Part shown: positions 60,101 through 64,000 of the stretch, one piece after another | Layout: every line of letters starts with the position of its first letter | How positions within the stretch are numbered: position 1 is the stretch's first letter | NCBI RefSeq assembly: GCF_047663525.1 | Contig: NC_092602.1 | Location: forward strand, 3,169,501-3,233,500 | Direction: 5' to 3' | DNA length: 64,000 bases | From: Anas platyrhynchos | Taxonomy: Eukaryota; Chordata; Aves; Anseriformes; Anatidae | Translations under genes and position numbers: made by a program | The notes under the pieces: generated by a model | What the model was told of the DNA's origin: nothing | Databases searched by the model: none | Seen by the model: the letters and a program-made list of their open reading frames with translations, nothing else

Positions 60101-63100
60101 GGGACGCCCGTCGAGCAGCACCTGCCCGTCTTGCAGAGGGTAGAAGTTCTCCAGGATGTTGACGCAGGAGCTCTTCCCGCTGCCCGAGGGGCCCACCAGC
60201 GCCGTCACTTTGCCAGGGTGCAGGGTGAAGGACACGTTCTGCAACACGGATGGGAGAGTGTGGTCAGGTGCTGGCCTTCACCCAGGTCCTGGGGCAGTGC
60301 TTTGGGCACTGAGCAGGGGATTTAGCCAAATTGTGGTCCCCACCTTGATGGCGAGCTGCTTCAGACATCTCGCCTGCAAAAGACTAGCTGTTTGCTTCTC
60401 CTCCCAGCTCCCTTCCTCTGAGGAAGCAAGAAGCCTGCAAACTCGCCTTGAATTTGCCTGCTTGCATGGCAAGACCTCCAAAAACTGCACGGCTTTGCTG
60501 TCTCACCCTGCCCTGTGACCCCAGCCCCTCTCTCACATGGAAGCAGCCTGAGACAACTTGGCACAAAGCCCTGTACCACGCTGACGTGTTCAACGTCTGA
60601 GCTGGGAACAAGGGTTTTATTAATAAAACTCCTTCCCTGTAAGGAAAGGCAGCTCTGGACACCCACTGTTCATTATGATCTGTTTGCCAGCATCCCACTG
60701 AGCCTGCCTTTACGCATCTCCAGAAGGGCAGCTGACCTTCCCTGTGGGCTGGGGATCAATTATTGTCGTGACAGAGGAATATCGTGATAGGAATATCCTC
60801 CTGATGGGGAGCTCTTCGCGCTGTTGGGGCTCACCTGGAGGACCTGCGTGGCAGAGCGTGTGCGGTAGGAGAACGTCACGTTTCTGAACTCCACCTTCCC
60901 ATCCACGTGGTCTGGGGCCAGAGACCCGTCGTTCACCATTGTTGGCTTGCGGTCGATGAACTCGAACACCTTCTCAGCAGCTCCCACCCCCTGCATCAGG
61001 CCGCTGTAGACGGAGCCCACGGACTGGAAGGGAAGAGGCAACGATGAAACCCTCTCACGTGATGGAAACGGCAATCACAGCCACTCGTAAGGAGAGTGGT
61101 CAAAGTGTTTCCAAATCCATCACCTGATGTTAACTAGAAGCAGACAGAGAAAGAAAGCTCTTACCCTCACCCAAGGCTTATTCCTCTCTGGAATAACGCC
61201 CCATCACGCTGGCCCTTCTCTGTTAAACCCAGAACTGCTGAACAGCCTGTACTGCAACTGCCCCTCCCATTGGAGGAAGAAAAAAAAAAACCCAAACCAT
61301 ACGAAACGCACACCAAAACCACAGCCTGGAAACACCACCAGAGCCTGCAGTTATCAGCACAGATGGTGAGAGCTGGGCGAGCTGTCTCCGGCTCTGCTCT
61401 GTCACTGAAGCACCGCTGAAACCAAACTTGGCTGCGAGGAAACCTGGACTTGCTAATTTCTGCCTCAATTAGCCAAACTGACACCTTGGCGAGGGGGAGG
61501 CAGCCCCGGGTGGGCTCCACCATCCCGCCCACAATCCCAGCTCGCTAACGCGCTGCCAACGCAGCAGCTTGCAGCCTGTTCCAGGGAAGTTTTTAAAAAA
61601 AATAAAGTAATGTAATTAAGCTCTTAATGAACCCTGAAATTTAACAGGCAGACGCACAATCTCGGCATCCTTCATACCAGGAAACGTGCTTGGGAGACAG
61701 CCAGGATTCTCCTGTTCAGCGGGGCCAGCCCAAACCTTTTGGTGCTGATTGCCTTATTGGTGCTGAGCTGCTCTGGGTGCTTTCAGGTGTCCAGGCGTTA
61801 GCAGTGGCTGTGTTTGTGGGGCCACAGTGGGATGGGAGCGGGGAGCAGAGGGCACACAGGTGGACGAAAACCGCCCGTGTGGTAGGGTAGGCAACACCGT
61901 GTCTAATCCTGCGACTGCAGAGATTGGGAACATCTGGAAGTTGAACATCACCTTGATACGGGGTGTCCCAGAGGGATCAGGCTCACCTCCATGCAGTCTC
62001 CCAAGACGAACTCATAAATGATGAAGGATATCAGGTTTCCGCTTGTCATTTGCCCAGAGATCACGAGGTGCCCGCCGTAGTAAAGGATGCTGACCTGGAC
62101 CACCAGGAGGGTCAGCTGAAAGCAAGCAAACAGCCCCAAATCAGCAAGGACGACTGACGTTTTGGTGTCGCTGTAGTTACCCGCACAACATCCCACAGCC
62201 CAGGAGCTGACATTTATTCTTTGAGCCCCAAACCAAGCATCCTCGACAGCCCATGGCTGACAGCAGCGAGGATGGATATGAAAAGGGAAAAACAACTCAG
62301 GTACTTGGGCTGGGATCTTTCAACAAAACGAGAGTCCAGGGGGGCAACATCCAAGGAAGGAGAATTTATCTGAAATCACAGCGCCTCATCGATGTCTCTT
62401 GGGCTAACATCCTCAAGGATAATGATCCATGCTCGAATTACCCAACACATGCAGTCACCTCGCCACTAAAATAAACTCTGTTATATGACTGTGACACATT
62501 TTAATTTAGAGCACCAAACCCAGCCAAGAGCTAATGCACAAAATCCCTGCAGCACAACCTCAGCTTGAGATCAGTGTGTGGGGGTGCCACCTACTCCGCG
62601 GAGACAGCTCAGCCCTGACGTGACAGATGACAGCCCCGTGCCTTTAGTCAGCCTGCTTCTTTTCACGCAATGCCCAGCGCTCTGCGCAACGTTTGCCACG
62701 CAGGCTGCTGCTGGGGAAAAAGTTCCTTTGCTCTCCACCAAGATCTGACCTTAAGATCCTCAGTTTCCTCTGAGAAAGGCTCCGTGAGGGCTGTGCTAAA
62801 TCTGTCAGCTTCTTTTTACGTGAGCCCCACAGGAGCAGTTTTGATGGTTTTGGACTCCTTTGATTCAGCGGGATCTGTTCTGACCCAGTTCTTGCCGCTG
62901 GCTTCACCTGGTTGTGCAGGAACAATGCTAGAAATGCTCCGATTTTGCTTCCAGCTTTGGGAACCCATAAGCCTCCCACAGCTGCACGAGGGCGTCATAC
63001 CTCAAAAAACCTTTCAGCAGCATCCCTGAAGTCGTGTGGGTAAGGGCAGCCCGACACGAGGGCTTTGCACTGCCTTAGCTGCTGGTGCAGAAGCCCTGGA

Positions 63101-63799
63101 CCATCTGGTCCCAAGCAGTGAAAAAAACACTGCAAATAAAAATAAAACACAACAAAACAGAAATCAGCAGCCTCCCCTTGCCACTGCCCCCACACAGAAG
63201 ATCTCTGTTTCTGAGCAGAGGCTCAACCAACGCAGCGGCTGCTTCCTGGCTGGAGCAGCCGGAGATGAGCTGGCACAGGCATGCAATGCAGCAGCCCGAA
63301 AACACGGGGTTTTCCACGACCTTGAGCAGTTATCAGTGATATTTTTATTTACAGGAGAAAGCAGACTGCTCAGCGGCGTGATGCAATGCTGCCCTAAGGG
63401 GGAACGGAACCGTATTTTCGATGAGTTCAAAAAAAAAAAATTAAAAAATATCAAGAGATGGTGGTTTACTGGCAGCAGACACCAAGGCTGGGCTCATCCC
63501 ACAGAGCTCCAGGAGAGCGTGGAGCAGCACGGACATCACACCACGCGTGGTTTGTCACCTGAAGTGATGTCCCCTGCCCATCCCTAGTGCTGGTCACCTA
63601 CCCCGCTGGACCACACGTAGTAGGTGTAAGCCAGGGCCTCGCGCTTGTTCAGTTTGTACACCTGCTGCAGCTTCTGCCAGTACACGTTGGCCTCCGCCTC
63701 CTCGTTTGCAAAGCTGCGGACGGTCTTCATGGCTGAGATGGTCTCCTCGGCGGTGTTGTTGGCCTTGGCCAGGGCATTCTGCACGTCCTTGGAGAGTTT
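56849..63799 (-). CDS. ABCB9: ABCB9 (TAPL), lysosomal peptide ABC transporter, 3' seven exons
   Basis: Minus-strand exons 63602-63799, 61987-62115, 60835-61023, 60065-60238, 58549-58708, 58062-58198 and 56849-57178 join in frame to 438 codons plus stop; human ABCB9 is about 766 aa, so a little over half is present. The window holds a cytoplasmic-loop helix, the last core membrane segments and a full nucleotide-binding domain: Walker [11 protein letters not shown]-loop LVSQEP, signature LSGGQKQR, Walker [14 protein letters not shown]-loop IAHRLSTV. All catalytic residues, including the Walker B glutamate and switch histidine, are intact. ABCB9 homodimers pump cytosolic peptides into lysosomes. 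The N-terminal targeting domain (TMD0) lies beyond 64000. Confidence 0.97.
58062..58198 (-). CDS. ABCB9: ABCB9 exon: signature motif and Walker B
   Basis: [20 protein letters not shown] then [20 protein letters not shown]. Contains the C-loop, Walker B with its catalytic Glu, and the D-loop SALD. Confidence 0.95.
58549..58708 (-). CDS. ABCB9: ABCB9 exon: Q-loop and helical subdomain
   Basis: [20 protein letters not shown] then [20 protein letters not shown] and [13 protein letters not shown]. The Gln of the Q-loop is present. It leaves in phase 1 at a GTACTG donor. Confidence 0.94.
60065..60238 (-). CDS. ABCB9: ABCB9 exon: Walker A
   Basis: [20 protein letters not shown] continues to [20 protein letters not shown]. 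The Walker A/P-loop maps to 60167-60193. Phase 0 on both sides. Confidence 0.95.
60835..61023 (-). CDS. ABCB9: ABCB9 exon: TMD-NBD linker and A-loop
   Basis: [20 protein letters not shown] and [13 protein letters not shown] lead into [13 protein letters not shown], whose tyrosine is the A-loop aromatic that stacks on the ATP base. Phase 0 on both sides. Confidence 0.94.
61987..62115 (-). CDS. ABCB9: ABCB9 exon: last core transmembrane segments
   Basis: 43 codons, [20 protein letters not shown] through [16 protein letters not shown], two hydrophobic stretches around a short GQMTSGN loop. Nearly identical to human. Confidence 0.94.
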
Positions 63800-64000
63800 C
63801 TGCAGGGAGCAGGAGCAGAGGGAGCTCAACACACATCCAGCTGCCCTTTCTCAGGCTCAGGAGAGGGCACGGGGGCATTTTCCAAGGCTATGGACTGAGC
63901 CAAGGCTGAGCACTGGGATGCATCCCCCACCTCAGGACAGTGGGGCACATGGTGTAAGACTTGTGTGGGCTGTGGTATTAATCATGGGGGACAGACCTCT
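62116..64000 (-). other. ABCB9: ABCB9 introns flanking the 63602-63799 exon
   Basis: The intron 62116-63601 and the start of the next upstream intron (63800 to the window end). No further ABCB9 exon is visible before the window stops. Confidence 0.55.
63602..63799 (-). CDS. ABCB9: ABCB9 exon: cytoplasmic loop after transmembrane helices
   Basis: Encodes [20 protein letters not shown], then [17 protein letters not shown] and [16 protein letters not shown]. The [16 protein letters not shown] block is a hallmark of B-family half transporters, where an intracellular loop contacts the partner NBD. The exon is phase 0 on both sides; its neighbour upstream is outside the window. Confidence 0.94.

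Larger units (their letters stand above)
57179..61986 (-). other. ABCB9: ABCB9 introns between the NBD exons
   Basis: Introns at 57179-58061, 58199-58548, 58709-60064, 60239-60834 and 61024-61986, all GT-AG. Nothing beyond spurious ORFs was recognised. Confidence 0.6.

Noticed and set aside
1-64000. Endogenous retrovirus, DNA transposon, tRNA, rRNA or CRISPR-like arrays
   Set aside because: No paired terminal repeats, retroviral gene motifs, cloverleaf-like sequences or regularly spaced repeats were recognised. The CR1 pieces are the only assignable mobile DNA.

Overview
This is vertebrate nuclear DNA, almost certainly from a bird. It has multi-exon genes with ordinary splice sites, a 3' CR1 LINE tail at 13859-14282 of the kind that dominates avian repeats, and a GC-rich, short-intron gene block flanked by AT-rich DNA, as on avian microchromosomes. 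The gene order and orientation CCDC62(+), HIP1R(+), VPS37B(-), ABCB9(-) match human 12q24.31 as I remember it, and the orthologous avian block is chromosome 15. I cannot name the species from sequence alone.

Layout. (1) 1-about 11975: 3' part of CCDC62. Seven coding exons are clear (1-7955), and one or two terminal exons near 10875-11014 and 11739-11901 are uncertain. (2) 11976-13858: AT-rich spacer, then a CR1 tail that stops about 100 bp before a 20-bp minisatellite and a CpG island. (3) 14637-29680: complete HIP1R, 31 coding exons, 1065 codons plus stop, assembled with every splice phase consistent. Intron 1 has a GC donor. Intron 2 has the donor and branch signature of a minor (U12) spliceosome intron. 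(4) 29681-38215: tail-to-tail space between HIP1R and VPS37B. It holds their 3' UTRs and three diverged copies of one roughly 230-bp segment. (5) 38216-49163: complete VPS37B on the minus strand, 4 coding exons, 285 aa, with an 8.3-kb first intron and an extremely G/C-run-rich CpG island at its start. (6) 49164-56848: spacer with no convincing gene. (7) 56849-63799: the last seven coding exons of ABCB9 (TAPL) on the minus strand, 438 aa, carrying the last core membrane segments and a complete nucleotide-binding domain; the 5' half lies beyond the window.

How the genes relate. HIP1R couples clathrin coats to actin in endocytosis. VPS37B is an ESCRT-I subunit that sorts ubiquitinated cargo into multivesicular bodies. 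ABCB9 pumps peptides into lysosomes. Three neighbours therefore serve the endosome-lysosome route, but they are a conserved synteny block and not an operon, and I see no shared regulatory element. CCDC62 is a testis-biased coiled-coil protein described as a nuclear-receptor coactivator. I found no new enzymatic or defence system. The most noteworthy observations are the two non-canonical introns at the start of HIP1R, the unresolved CCDC62 3' end, the triplicated segment downstream of VPS37B, and a longer ABCB9 C-terminal tail than I recall for human.
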